Shown one piece after another: positions 33,607-41,462 of a stretch of DNA of 64,000 bases. The DNA is taken from assembly GCA_001788795.1 (NCBI GenBank), contig MFXH01000007.1:1-64000 (forward strand). The letters run 5' to 3'. The stretch is from Candidatus Peregrinibacteria bacterium RIFOXYA2_FULL_41_18 (GTDB lineage Bacteria; Patescibacteriota; Gracilibacteria; UBA1369; UBA12470). The notes beneath the pieces were generated by a model that had not been told where the DNA came from, searched no databases, and saw nothing but the letters and a program-made list of their open reading frames with translations. The number at the start of each line of letters is the position of its first letter. Position 1 is the stretch's first letter. The position numbers and the translations under genes are program-made.

Positions 33607-34119
33607 ATGGCTACAGACTTATATTCACGCTTGATGAACTATGCTTTCAATGCGCTTTCAAGACGAGCTCTGACTGAGTTCGAGATGCGTGATAAATTAC
33701 TCAAAAGATACGCCAAGATTCAAGGATCTTCCGGCAGTACTTCAGAGCTTTCTGTGGATCAAGATATTATTGCGGATGTGTGCAGCAGACTTAGAGAGTT
33801 AAACCTAATAAATGACGAAAAATATCTTGAAAACTTCATAAGCACAAAAACCAACTTACAGGCTATCGGCAAGTTCGGAGTATTTAATAAGTTGCGCGGA
33901 AAAGGGATTTCGAAAGAGATTTTCGATAGAGTCTGGGAATCTTCCGATATTTCGGAAAGTGCGATTCTGGACAGAGCTTGTGAGGATTTTGAACGAAAAA
34001 AAGGTGCCATAAATGGATCTCAAAAGCAGAAAGAGAGACTTATGCGTTACTTGGCCGCAAGAGGGTTGCCGCCAGCGTTGATATATAAGAAAATCCGAGA
34101 GGGATTACAAGAAGAATGA
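33607..34119 (+). CDS. recX: RecA regulator RecX
   Basis: 170 residues, all helical, made of three-helix RecX repeats: NYAFNALSRRALTEFEMRDKLLKR, ELNLINDEKYLENFISTKTNLQAIGKFGVFNKLRGKGISKEIFDRVW and a third ending in YLAARGLPPALIYKKIRE. It modulates RecA filaments. Position after recA supports the call. It overlaps the convergent TrmB-like gene by 15 bp. Confidence 0.9.
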   Translation: MATDLYSRLMNYAFNALSRRALTEFEMRDKLLKRYAKIQGSSGSTSELSVDQDIIADVCSRLRELNLINDEKYLENFISTKTNLQAIGKFGVFNKLRGKGISKEIFDRVWESSDISESAILDRACEDFERKKGAINGSQKQKERLMRYLAARGLPPALIYKKIREGLQEE

Positions 34120-34851
34120 CCAGAGTTGTTCGAATAATACTCTTTGCGTATTCGCTAAAATTTCGTTTTTTATTTCAACTCCGGACATTTCATTTTTATC
34201 GTAAGAAATCATATAGATTTTGTTTTCGAATATAATAGTATCTGAATTTATGCGAATATTTTTAGGGAAGATTTTTATCTGATGAAGTATTGATTCATAC
34301 ATGCTCTTGTACTCATTCGCTTCTTCACAGGCCACAATTATTTCTCTCGCATGTAGCTTGTTTTTTCTTAGCGTATCGGGGATGACGAAGTGGTATTCCG
34401 GCATTAATGTCTTGACTAATTTCGGATTAAAAATCGCATAAAAACCTTGTTTCTCTTGTAGCATCTCGTCATACATCTTTGTAACCGATTTTTTACCCTC
34501 GAAAAGCCTTATCAATGGGGTTGCGCTTAATTTGTTTTCAATCATAGAAAGTTCCGGCAATTTAAGATTCAGCTCTGAAATCGCCAATGTTTTTTGATGC
34601 ATCTGTTCATCAAAAACGCTTGTGAGATTTTCAATCGGGATACATTTCACGTATCTGATTTTGCTTCTTTCAAACTCTTCTATTAAATTGTTTTTTTTAA
34701 GCCTTTCGATTATCGAATACATTGTTGTTCGCGGTATGTTTGTGTATTTCGCCAGAACGCTTATCGGCTGAGCCCCCAACTTCAAGAGTTCGAGGAAAAC
34801 TTCCGCTTCTTTCTGCTCAATTCCGAGCTCTTTAAATATTTTTATTATCAT
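34105..34851 (-). CDS. TrmB-family transcriptional regulator
   Basis: 248 residues. The N-terminal winged helix reads FKELGIEQKEAEVFLELLKLGAQPISVLAKYTNIPRTTMYSIIERLKKNNLIEEF, the TrmB pattern, followed by a helical linker and a C-terminal effector domain (PLIRLFEGKKSVTKMYDEML ... IFENKIYMISYDKNEMSGVEI) as in other TrmB-like proteins. The TrmB fold is common in archaea and also occurs in CPR bacteria. Its own promoter carries an inverted repeat at the transcription start, suggesting autoregulation. The divergent radical SAM gene may be a target. Confidence 0.82.
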   Translation of the reverse strand: MIIKIFKELGIEQKEAEVFLELLKLGAQPISVLAKYTNIPRTTMYSIIERLKKNNLIEEFERSKIRYVKCIPIENLTSVFDEQMHQKTLAISELNLKLPELSMIENKLSATPLIRLFEGKKSVTKMYDEMLQEKQGFYAIFNPKLVKTLMPEYHFVIPDTLRKNKLHAREIIVACEEANEYKSMYESILHQIKIFPKNIRINSDTIIFENKIYMISYDKNEMSGVEIKNEILANTQRVLFEQLWSFFL

Positions 34852-34856
34852 ACTGT

Positions 34857-34874
34857 TGTCGAATTATGTCGACA
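34857..34874 (-). promoter_or_regulatory. Candidate operator of the TrmB-like regulator
   Basis: TGTCGA-N6-TCGACA lies 5-23 nt before the start codon and covers the predicted transcription start (about 34874). This is a typical site for autorepression. Confidence 0.55.
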
Positions 34875-34880
34875 GTAAGA

Positions 34881-34909
34881 ATTATAACATTCTTATCTGT
34901 AATTTTCAA
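34881..34909 (-). promoter_or_regulatory. Promoter of the TrmB-like regulator
   Basis: On the minus strand TTGAAA (34904-34909), a 17-nt spacer and a perfect TATAAT (34881-34886). Confidence 0.75.
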
Positions 34910-34974
34910 CACCATTACCGTGACTAGACGCATGAACTGGACAAGTCGCCGTTTTTATCGTACCATCGCTTCTT

Positions 34975-36456
34975 ATGAAGCATTTAGAATTACAATCCGG
35001 TTCCGACCAGCGCGTCTTATCTCAAGAGAGAGAAACTGACATATTGAATGCGGTAAACAGCGACCGTGTCGCATTTGCTCGATATAAAATCCGGTATCAA
35101 CATAAAACCTCTGCGAGACGCAATCCTAGGGAACCTCAATGGGCATCGATAGCCACTTCTCCAGATGGCGTAAGGGGAGTAATTGCGTTTGCAAAAAGAC
35201 CTTGTTCTTATAAAACAGATAATTCCGGCGGAGGGTGCACTTTTTGTAATTTATCTATCGGCAATAGAGACTATCGAGATGTCACAACGGATGATCAGCT
35301 TGTCGCGCTTGAATCCGCCCTTGCAACAATACTGCCATATAGCCCTTCGGTTATTGAATTGCTTCCGGATGGTTCATTTCTAAATGATGACGAATTATCT
35401 GTAGATACTCAAATCGGCGTTATGAAGAGGCTTGCCCGCGAGCCGAATGTGAAAAAAGTTGCGATAGAAACAAGGCCTGAATTCTGCCAAGCGGATAAAG
35501 TACGTAATTTGGTTGAAGAATTACGAGAAGATCAATCGCTGGAAATATATTTCGGGCTTGAGACAACCGATGAATTCATATCTGAAACTATTCACAACAA
35601 AGGCTATGGAGTCGAAGAATTCAAAGATGCTTTATGCAGAATTGCCCAATTGGACGAATCGCTTCGCAGGCGCATTAATATTTCCGTTTATTCAATTATA
35701 AAACCCGGATATCTTTCTGAAAAAGAGGCGATAGCCTCCGCTATAAAAACCGCTTTAGATATAAAAGCTCTTTCCGATGATATGGGTATTCCGATAATGA
35801 TAAAATTTGAGCCTGCCGTTGTTTCGGACGGAACTCTGCAAGGGTATTTGTATTCGCAACATCGCTACGAACCATTGTCTTATTTTTCTGTTGCCGAGGT
35901 AATCGCAAAACTATCCGAACACGAGACTCAAGACCGTGCTAAGTTCGGTCAACGAGACGATATAGATTCTTTTAGTCATGTAGCCATGATTCCCGATGCC
36001 GCCAATCCGGATATGTTCTCATCGGCTGACGTTGTTATTTATAATGCCGTTCAGATGTTTAATGTACATCGAGATATTCGCAGGTTTACATCTGAAATCG
36101 CATGCGTAATAGACTCTCCTGAATTCAAAGACTGGGAAAGCAGGGTTTGCGGAGATTCCGGTAGCTCGATTAGAAATCTCGCTCATGCAGATAACGGAGC
36201 AAGGGCGAACGATTTTCAACAAAGAATGTTGTCTGTATTTAATCAGATACAATCCTTAAATCCTTCATGTAACGATTTTCAAAATGAGGCTTCTACGATT
36301 TGTGCTAATAATGCGCTTCGCCTAGTTAACATCAGGAACATAAAAAGTATAATCGGAGACAAAACCAACTCTTCATATTTTCAAGCAGAAATCGTTATAC
36401 TTAACGACGAAAACTTCCCTCAATCGATCTGGATCAGAATCCCTATTTGTACCTGA
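34975..36456 (+). CDS. Radical SAM protein (Elp3/RaSEA-like, CX10CX2C cluster)
   Basis: 493 residues. The 4Fe-4S motif is RPCSYKTDNSGGGCTFCNL (Cys77, Cys88, Cys91: C-x10-C-x2-C), longer than the canonical CX3CX2C and similar to Elp3, YhcC and archaeosine-type radical SAM enzymes. The barrel continues with IELLPDGSFLNDDELS, KKVAIETRPEFCQADKV and EIYFGLETTDEFISETIHNKGY, typical of this clade. The last 100 residues lack a recognised domain. It is divergent from the TrmB-like regulator. A tRNA- or nucleoside-modifying role is possible, not shown. Confidence 0.75.
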   Translation: MKHLELQSGSDQRVLSQERETDILNAVNSDRVAFARYKIRYQHKTSARRNPREPQWASIATSPDGVRGVIAFAKRPCSYKTDNSGGGCTFCNLSIGNRDYRDVTTDDQLVALESALATILPYSPSVIELLPDGSFLNDDELSVDTQIGVMKRLAREPNVKKVAIETRPEFCQADKVRNLVEELREDQSLEIYFGLETTDEFISETIHNKGYGVEEFKDALCRIAQLDESLRRRINISVYSIIKPGYLSEKEAIASAIKTALDIKALSDDMGIPIMIKFEPAVVSDGTLQGYLYSQHRYEPLSYFSVAEVIAKLSEHETQDRAKFGQRDDIDSFSHVAMIPDAANPDMFSSADVVIYNAVQMFNVHRDIRRFTSEIACVIDSPEFKDWESRVCGDSGSSIRNLAHADNGARANDFQQRMLSVFNQIQSLNPSCNDFQNEASTICANNALRLVNIRNIKSIIGDKTNSSYFQAEIVILNDENFPQSIWIRIPICT

Positions 36457-36694
36457 CCTTGAGCGTCAAAAGCGTTAATGCGAGCAATCCTTCTATCCCC
36501 ATCATTATCGCGACGGGGTAATTTTTTATACTAAATCCGTAAATTACCCACAAAATTATTCCGAATAAATAAATCGAATTCCATGTTATTGAAATATCTT
36601 TCGTGGACTTGGTTTTCCATGCCTTAACCACTTGTGGCATCAATGAAATCGAAACTATTATGCCGGCTATATATCCTAATAATTCTATATTCAT
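36443..36694 (-). CDS. SemiSWEET/PQ-loop transporter
   Basis: 83 residues forming one three-helix PQ-loop repeat: LLGYIAGIIVSISLMPQVVKAWKTKSTKDIS with the PQ motif, WNSIYLFGIILWVIYGFSIK, and VAIMMGIEGLLALTLLTLKV. Bacterial SemiSWEETs dimerise to move sugars. It overlaps the 3' end of the radical SAM gene by 14 bp on the opposite strand. Confidence 0.85.
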   Translation of the reverse strand: MNIELLGYIAGIIVSISLMPQVVKAWKTKSTKDISITWNSIYLFGIILWVIYGFSIKNYPVAIMMGIEGLLALTLLTLKVRYK

Positions 36695-36786
36695 AATAAA
36701 ACTTTAACAGACCTTGCGCAAAATCACAAAATATCGTTATAATTGATATGTTTGAAGGTACAGGATTTTTTAATCCTGTGTTTTTC

Positions 36787-36936
36787 GTGAGTTGAACCTT
36801 GGGTTCCCCTCACGCACTCCCCTCCAAGCTGATGTTCATAAAATAGCTCTCGCGAAGGCTCGCAAAATGCTAATTTTGGACCCAGCGAGACCCAAACTAG
36901 CATTTGGCTACGCGGGCTCAAGCTATTTTACTCACC
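36787..36936. repeat. Structured repeat family S1, copy 2 (upstream of nusA)
   Basis: The second copy of the element found after dnaJ. Hairpin I is GTGAG..GAACC with GGTTC..CTCAC. Shared ACTCCCCTCCAAGCTG follows. Stem II is AAAATAGCT (36840-36848) with AGCTATTTT (36921-36929), and stem III is AAATGCTA (36865-36872) with TAGCATTT (36898-36905). Stem bases differ from copy 1 while pairing is kept. Confidence 0.82.
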
Positions 36937-36965
36937 TAGTTTAAGAAATATTTAACAATATACCT

Positions 36966-38213
36966 ATGCAAACACAATTTATGGCAGCTATCAATCAGCT
37001 CGCCGATGAAAAAAATATCCCGAGAGATGTCGTCCTTGATATCGTCAAGGCGGCCCTCCGAACAGCTTATAGAAAAGATTTCGGGAATAAGGATCAGAAT
37101 GTCGAAGTTGAAATAGACGACAAGACTGAGACTACTACCGTGTTCCTTATCAGAGAAGTTGTGAAAAAAGTTGAAGACGAAAATCTTCAGATTTCTCTAA
37201 CAGATGCGAAAAAACTAAAAAAGACTGCAAAGCTTGGCGACATGATTAAGATGGATGTCACACCTATCGGATATGGCCGCATAGCCGCTCAATCCGCTAA
37301 ACAAGTTATCATCCAGAGACTCCAAGAGGCTGAACGTGATCTTATGTACGAAAACTTCAAGGATCGTGAAAACGAGCTTATCAATGCGCTTGTACACCGA
37401 GTTGAAGACAATCAGGTGTTTGTTGATTTGGGTAAAATTACGACTATCCTTCCTTATGATCATCAGATTCCGGGAGAGAGATATTACGGCGGCCAGAGAA
37501 TTAAGATTTACTTGGACAGAGTAATCAAAACTACAAAAGGACCTCAACTTCTCATTTCAAGAACTCATCCGAGTTTGATTAAGAAATTGATGGAGCTTGA
37601 AATTCCGGAAGTAAAAGACAAGATCGTTGAAATAAAAGGCGTTGCGCGCGATCCTGGAGTAAGATGCAAGATTGCAGTTTCCTCGAAAGACGAAAAGATC
37701 GACCCGATCGGTGCTTGCGTAGGTCAAAAAGGTGTTCGCGTACAAAATGTTACAAACGAACTTCACGGTGAAAGAATCGACGTTATCGAATGGTCACAAG
37801 ATCAACAGGAGTACATCAAGAGAGCCCTTGCTCCAGCTGAAACATCTCGAATAGTTCTCAATGATCATGAAAGACGAGCTTACGTTTATGTCACACCCGA
37901 ACAAAGAGCACTTGCAATCGGCAAACGTGGACAAAATGTCAGACTCGCTTCAATTTTGACAGGTTGGGAATTGGATATCATGGATGTTTCCGAGATGCCT
38001 GAAGCAAAACAAAAGGCTGCCGAGGCTAAACAAGAAGTTCTTGAGATCAAGAGCTTACCAATTTCTCCTGAATCTGTTGAAAAACTTGCAAAAGCTAACT
38101 TAACACTTGTTTCTCAGGTACAAGGTTTGAGCATTAAGGACTTCCAAGATGTTGAAGGAATTACAGAAGATGAAGCGAAGACGATTGTGGAGTCGTTGAA
38201 GAAGGTGAAGTAA
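36966..38213 (+). CDS. nusA: Transcription termination/antitermination factor NusA
   Basis: 415 residues. The N-terminal RNA-polymerase-binding domain begins QFMAAINQLADEKNIPRDVVLDIVKAALRTAYRKDFG. The S1 domain is near NALVHRVEDNQVFVDLG, with two KH domains (DPIGACVGQKGVRVQNVTNELHGERIDVIEW; EQRALAIGKRGQNVRLASILTGWELDI), and a short helix-hairpin-helix tail follows. The structured repeat lies between its putative promoter and the start. A post-stop repeat and a terminator follow. Confidence 0.95.
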   Translation: MQTQFMAAINQLADEKNIPRDVVLDIVKAALRTAYRKDFGNKDQNVEVEIDDKTETTTVFLIREVVKKVEDENLQISLTDAKKLKKTAKLGDMIKMDVTPIGYGRIAAQSAKQVIIQRLQEAERDLMYENFKDRENELINALVHRVEDNQVFVDLGKITTILPYDHQIPGERYYGGQRIKIYLDRVIKTTKGPQLLISRTHPSLIKKLMELEIPEVKDKIVEIKGVARDPGVRCKIAVSSKDEKIDPIGACVGQKGVRVQNVTNELHGERIDVIEWSQDQQEYIKRALAPAETSRIVLNDHERRAYVYVTPEQRALAIGKRGQNVRLASILTGWELDIMDVSEMPEAKQKAAEAKQEVLEIKSLPISPESVEKLAKANLTLVSQVQGLSIKDFQDVEGITEDEAKTIVESLKKVK

Positions 38214-38262
38214 CAGGGAAGAAGAAGAAGTTGGGGAAGTATGAGAAGTGACGTAGTTACAG
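38214..38262 (+). repeat. Purine-rich post-stop repeat, copy 5
   Basis: Directly after the nusA stop: CAGGGAAGAAGAAGAAG, TTGGGGAAGTATGAGAAG, TGACGTAGTTAC. Confidence 0.78.
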
Positions 38263-38265
38263 AGT

Positions 38266-38299
38266 GAAACCGCGGATCGAGGGATCTGCGGTTTTTTTA
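38266..38299 (+). terminator. Intrinsic terminator after nusA
   Basis: AAACCGCGGATC, loop GAGG, GATCTGCGGTTT followed by a T-run. Confidence 0.93.
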
Positions 38300-38304
38300 T
38301 CTAT

Positions 38305-38332
38305 TTGACTTTTCAGAAGAACTTGCTATAAT
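38305..38332 (+). promoter_or_regulatory. Promoter of the Cys-rich secreted protein gene
   Basis: TTGACT (38305-38310), a 16-nt spacer and TATAAT (38327-38332); the ATG is 27 nt further on. Confidence 0.8.
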
Positions 38333-38359
38333 CGCTTTCTATTTTCTAACACTCTCTAC

Positions 38360-39574
38360 ATGGCTAGGTTAGGTACAGCTGTTGCTGTCGGATTGTTTGC
38401 AGTAAGTACAAATGCGAATGCTGGTGAATTGAGTACGAAATCGACAGATGATACGAGGATTGAGGCTTGTGTTAATCTTGTTCCGAAACAAAGCATGCCT
38501 TCTACAGGTGGTGAGAATGTATCAATATCCATTAATTGGCGGGATAATTTTTTAGATAGATTAAGAGATGTTGTCGCTGATGCTTCTGATAATCCTCGCG
38601 AAGGCAACTTATGCCGTAATGTCGTGGTTGCAGTAGACCCACCGGCTGATGTCTCCTGTTTATATCCTACTTCCCAAGATTATTTTTGCAAAAAAGGACT
38701 AAAAATTCCTTGTGCCGATGAGAATACCACGGCCTTAACCGTATCCGCAGGTGAATATGGATCTCATAAATTTACACTAGGCGAGCTTGGATTGCAGTGT
38801 GGATATGATGGATATTCCGAACTTACTCACGAAGCTTATAGTATCGCCAATATCGCTCCTGCTCTGCGGTCTGAGTTTAAGGATCCGGCTCTCGAAAAGT
38901 ACCGCCAAGAAATTGCAGACGGGAAGGTAGAATGCGTGGTACCTGATGTATCATGGGAAAATGTCGGAGGCTATAATTCTTTTGTGGTCGATGGTAGTCC
39001 GCTACCTTGTCGCAATAAAGATGCGGGTGTTGACTCTGTTTGCACCGGCGTATTTCTTCCCGTAAAACAGGCTTTGCCATGGCTAAGGGAAGACAAAAGC
39101 CCTTACGCCGTTCGAAGGGAGTTTGTTGTAAATTGGCTTCAAGGAATTGGTGATGATAGCTGTTATAAAAAAGGACCGCTCTTCTCGGTAAGTGATAAGG
39201 CTACAGGTAATGCCGTTGTTGTGGGGCTTCCAGAAAAAACTTGTCTGAGAGCTGATGAACTTACTATGCTTTCCAGTAATGCGGCGAAGGCACTGCATTG
39301 GCAGACTTTGAGAGAGGGTCCGTATCAGGGTCCTAAGTGTGGGGAGATTTTTGATGCCAATGGTGGGACACTGGAACAATCACCCGTAGCAAGTGGAGAT
39401 GTGCCGACCGCACAAGAAGGAGGCTGCAAGAAATTAGCATTCAACGTAGGTGGTGTAGTCGATGGAATTCCGGTAGGGGTTGGGTATGGAGATCTCGAGG
39501 CTTGCAAAAATAGTTTTAGAGCAAATGCCGGCCCTTTTAAGCTAGAGGTTGCTGTTCCTCCTAAAAAAAGATAA
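38360..39574 (+). CDS. Secreted cysteine-rich protein of unknown function
   Basis: 404 residues. A signal peptide (MARLGTAVAVGLFAVSTNANA) ends near residue 21. The mature part has 14 cysteines, well spread (for example VSCLYPTSQDYFCKKGLKIPC and GPKCGEIFDANGG), which fits disulfide bonding outside the membrane. No SLH, sorting signal or membrane anchor is seen. The C-terminal third contains two alike Cys segments (GCKKLAFNVGG, ACKNSFRANAG). No known family is recognised. It has its own strong promoter and lies between nusA and pilB. Confidence 0.7.
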   Translation: MARLGTAVAVGLFAVSTNANAGELSTKSTDDTRIEACVNLVPKQSMPSTGGENVSISINWRDNFLDRLRDVVADASDNPREGNLCRNVVVAVDPPADVSCLYPTSQDYFCKKGLKIPCADENTTALTVSAGEYGSHKFTLGELGLQCGYDGYSELTHEAYSIANIAPALRSEFKDPALEKYRQEIADGKVECVVPDVSWENVGGYNSFVVDGSPLPCRNKDAGVDSVCTGVFLPVKQALPWLREDKSPYAVRREFVVNWLQGIGDDSCYKKGPLFSVSDKATGNAVVVGLPEKTCLRADELTMLSSNAAKALHWQTLREGPYQGPKCGEIFDANGGTLEQSPVASGDVPTAQEGGCKKLAFNVGGVVDGIPVGVGYGDLEACKNSFRANAGPFKLEVAVPPKKR

Positions 39575-39689
39575 AGATTTGTGTATGTAACCAGGCTCTG
39601 TGCAGACTAAACGACTGGCCTCCTGAAGGCGCTCTTCCTTTGGCATGCTTTTTATGGTACAATAATATGATTAATTTGACTCTAATTTC

Positions 39690-41390
39690 ATGGCTGACGA
39701 ACAATCTGCTGCACAATCTGGTGGACAACAGTCTCAATCCGGCACGCCTTCGGGAGCCGATGCTCAAGCGAATCACCTTGAACAGATTAACAGACTTTTT
39801 AAGGAAAAAGCTGTTGCCGCAAGCGCGAAGGCGATGAATATGAATTATCTGAATATCGGTACTATGCCGATAAATCCGGATTACTTGGCTTTGATCCCGA
39901 AAGAACAGGCCCAAAAAGCTCTTGTTATTCCTTTTTTCAGAATAGGGAAAAAAGTTCGTGTTGCGATCGCGCATCCTACGAATCCGGAAACTTTAACCAT
40001 AATCAAGGGATTGAAAGAGGCCGGTTATCAGATAAACATCAATCTTGCCAGCGAAGAGGGCATAAAAGAGGCGCTTCAATCTTATGAAGTTTCAACCTAC
40101 AAAGAAGAGGTTGGCGAGGTTGAAAATATTGTCGATGAGTCGCAGATTGAGGCTTATGAAAAAGAGATCGAGGGATTACAACAGCTCAAACAAAAACTTA
40201 CAGACGTCACTGCCGAAGAGGCGCTCAACCTTATCAATGTGGGTGCCGTGAAGACGCATGCATCAGACATCCATTATCAGCCCGAAGAGAAAATCGTAAA
40301 CATCAGATTTAGAATCGATGGCGTTTTGCAAAATATTTTCCAGATGGACAGGAAGACTTTTGAATATTTAACGAATCAGTTGAAGTATAAATGCAAAATG
40401 AAATTGAACGTGATGAGCGAACCTCAGGACGGAAGATTTTATTTTAATTACAATAAACGAAAAATCGACGTGAGAGTTTCCGCCATACCGACTGAATACG
40501 GCGAATCGTTCGTGCTTCGTCTTCTCGACAGCGGGAAGAAAGCGCTTGATTTCACCGATATGGGCTATCATGGCAAAAATCTCGATTTGGTTAATGCCGC
40601 TACGGGAATTGCGAATGGCATGATCCTTGTTACAGGTCCTACCGGATCAGGTAAGACAACAACTCTTTATGCGATGCTGCGTCGTTTCAATAAACCGGAA
40701 ACCAAGATCATCACCCTTGAAGATCCGATCGAATATCATCTTGAAAACGTCACTCAAAGTCAGGTTAATGATAAACGCGGATATACTTTCGGAGGTGGAT
40801 TGCGCGCTATTTTGAGACAAGATCCCGACATCATAATGATCGGTGAAATTCGTGATATGGAAACCGCTGAAACCGCTGCTCAAGCTGCGCTTACGGGTCA
40901 TGTGCTTCTTAGCACTCTTCATACGAATAGTGCCGTTGAGACGATCCCGAGATTGATTAATATAGGACTTCAGCCTTACATGATTGCGCCTGCAATTCAC
41001 ACGATTATCGCGCAGAGGCTTATAAGGGTTTTGTGTAAAAATTGTTCGATCAAGAAACAGATTACCGAGTCGGAAAAGGATGAAATTGCAAAAGTTGCGG
41101 CTTCAATAAAATCGGTCGCGCCCGATACTCAAGTCGACATTCCGTCCGAGCTTTATCAATCTGTTGGGTGTCCGAAATGCAGTCATACCGGATATTCCGG
41201 ACAGACTTGTATCGCGGAAGTTTTTGCTTTTGATGACGAAATAAAAGATTTGATTCTTGGCAATAAAAGCACGCATGAAATTTTTGAAGCGGCTAGACGC
41301 AAAGGTATGTTAACTCTCAAAGAAGATGGCGTACTCAAGGTTATTCAAGGAGTGACGACGTTGAATGAGGTGTATAGGATAGTGGAATGA
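39690..41390 (+). CDS. pilB: Type IV pilus/type II secretion assembly ATPase (PilB/GspE family)
   Basis: 566 residues. The N-terminal T2SSE_N domain (MNMNYLNIGTMPINPDYLALIP), a linker, then the ATPase: FRIDGVLQNIF, ILVTGPTGSGKTTTLYAML (Walker A), ITLEDPIEYHLENVTQSQVN (Asp box), LRQDPDIIMIGEIRDMETAETAAQAALTGHVLLSTLHTN (Walker B/His box). A zinc site follows (CKNCSIKK..CPKCSHTGYSGQTC). It powers pilin polymerisation. Other pilus genes are not in the window; dprA is the next neighbour, so a DNA-uptake role is plausible. Confidence 0.93.
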   Translation: MADEQSAAQSGGQQSQSGTPSGADAQANHLEQINRLFKEKAVAASAKAMNMNYLNIGTMPINPDYLALIPKEQAQKALVIPFFRIGKKVRVAIAHPTNPETLTIIKGLKEAGYQININLASEEGIKEALQSYEVSTYKEEVGEVENIVDESQIEAYEKEIEGLQQLKQKLTDVTAEEALNLINVGAVKTHASDIHYQPEEKIVNIRFRIDGVLQNIFQMDRKTFEYLTNQLKYKCKMKLNVMSEPQDGRFYFNYNKRKIDVRVSAIPTEYGESFVLRLLDSGKKALDFTDMGYHGKNLDLVNAATGIANGMILVTGPTGSGKTTTLYAMLRRFNKPETKIITLEDPIEYHLENVTQSQVNDKRGYTFGGGLRAILRQDPDIIMIGEIRDMETAETAAQAALTGHVLLSTLHTNSAVETIPRLINIGLQPYMIAPAIHTIIAQRLIRVLCKNCSIKKQITESEKDEIAKVAASIKSVAPDTQVDIPSELYQSVGCPKCSHTGYSGQTCIAEVFAFDDEIKDLILGNKSTHEIFEAARRKGMLTLKEDGVLKVIQGVTTLNEVYRIVE

Positions 41391-41462
41391 TGAATTTTTA
41401 TTATGGAATTCCAGATAATTTCCGCATCTAAAAAAGATCTGGCATTGTTTTTCAAGAAAGAT

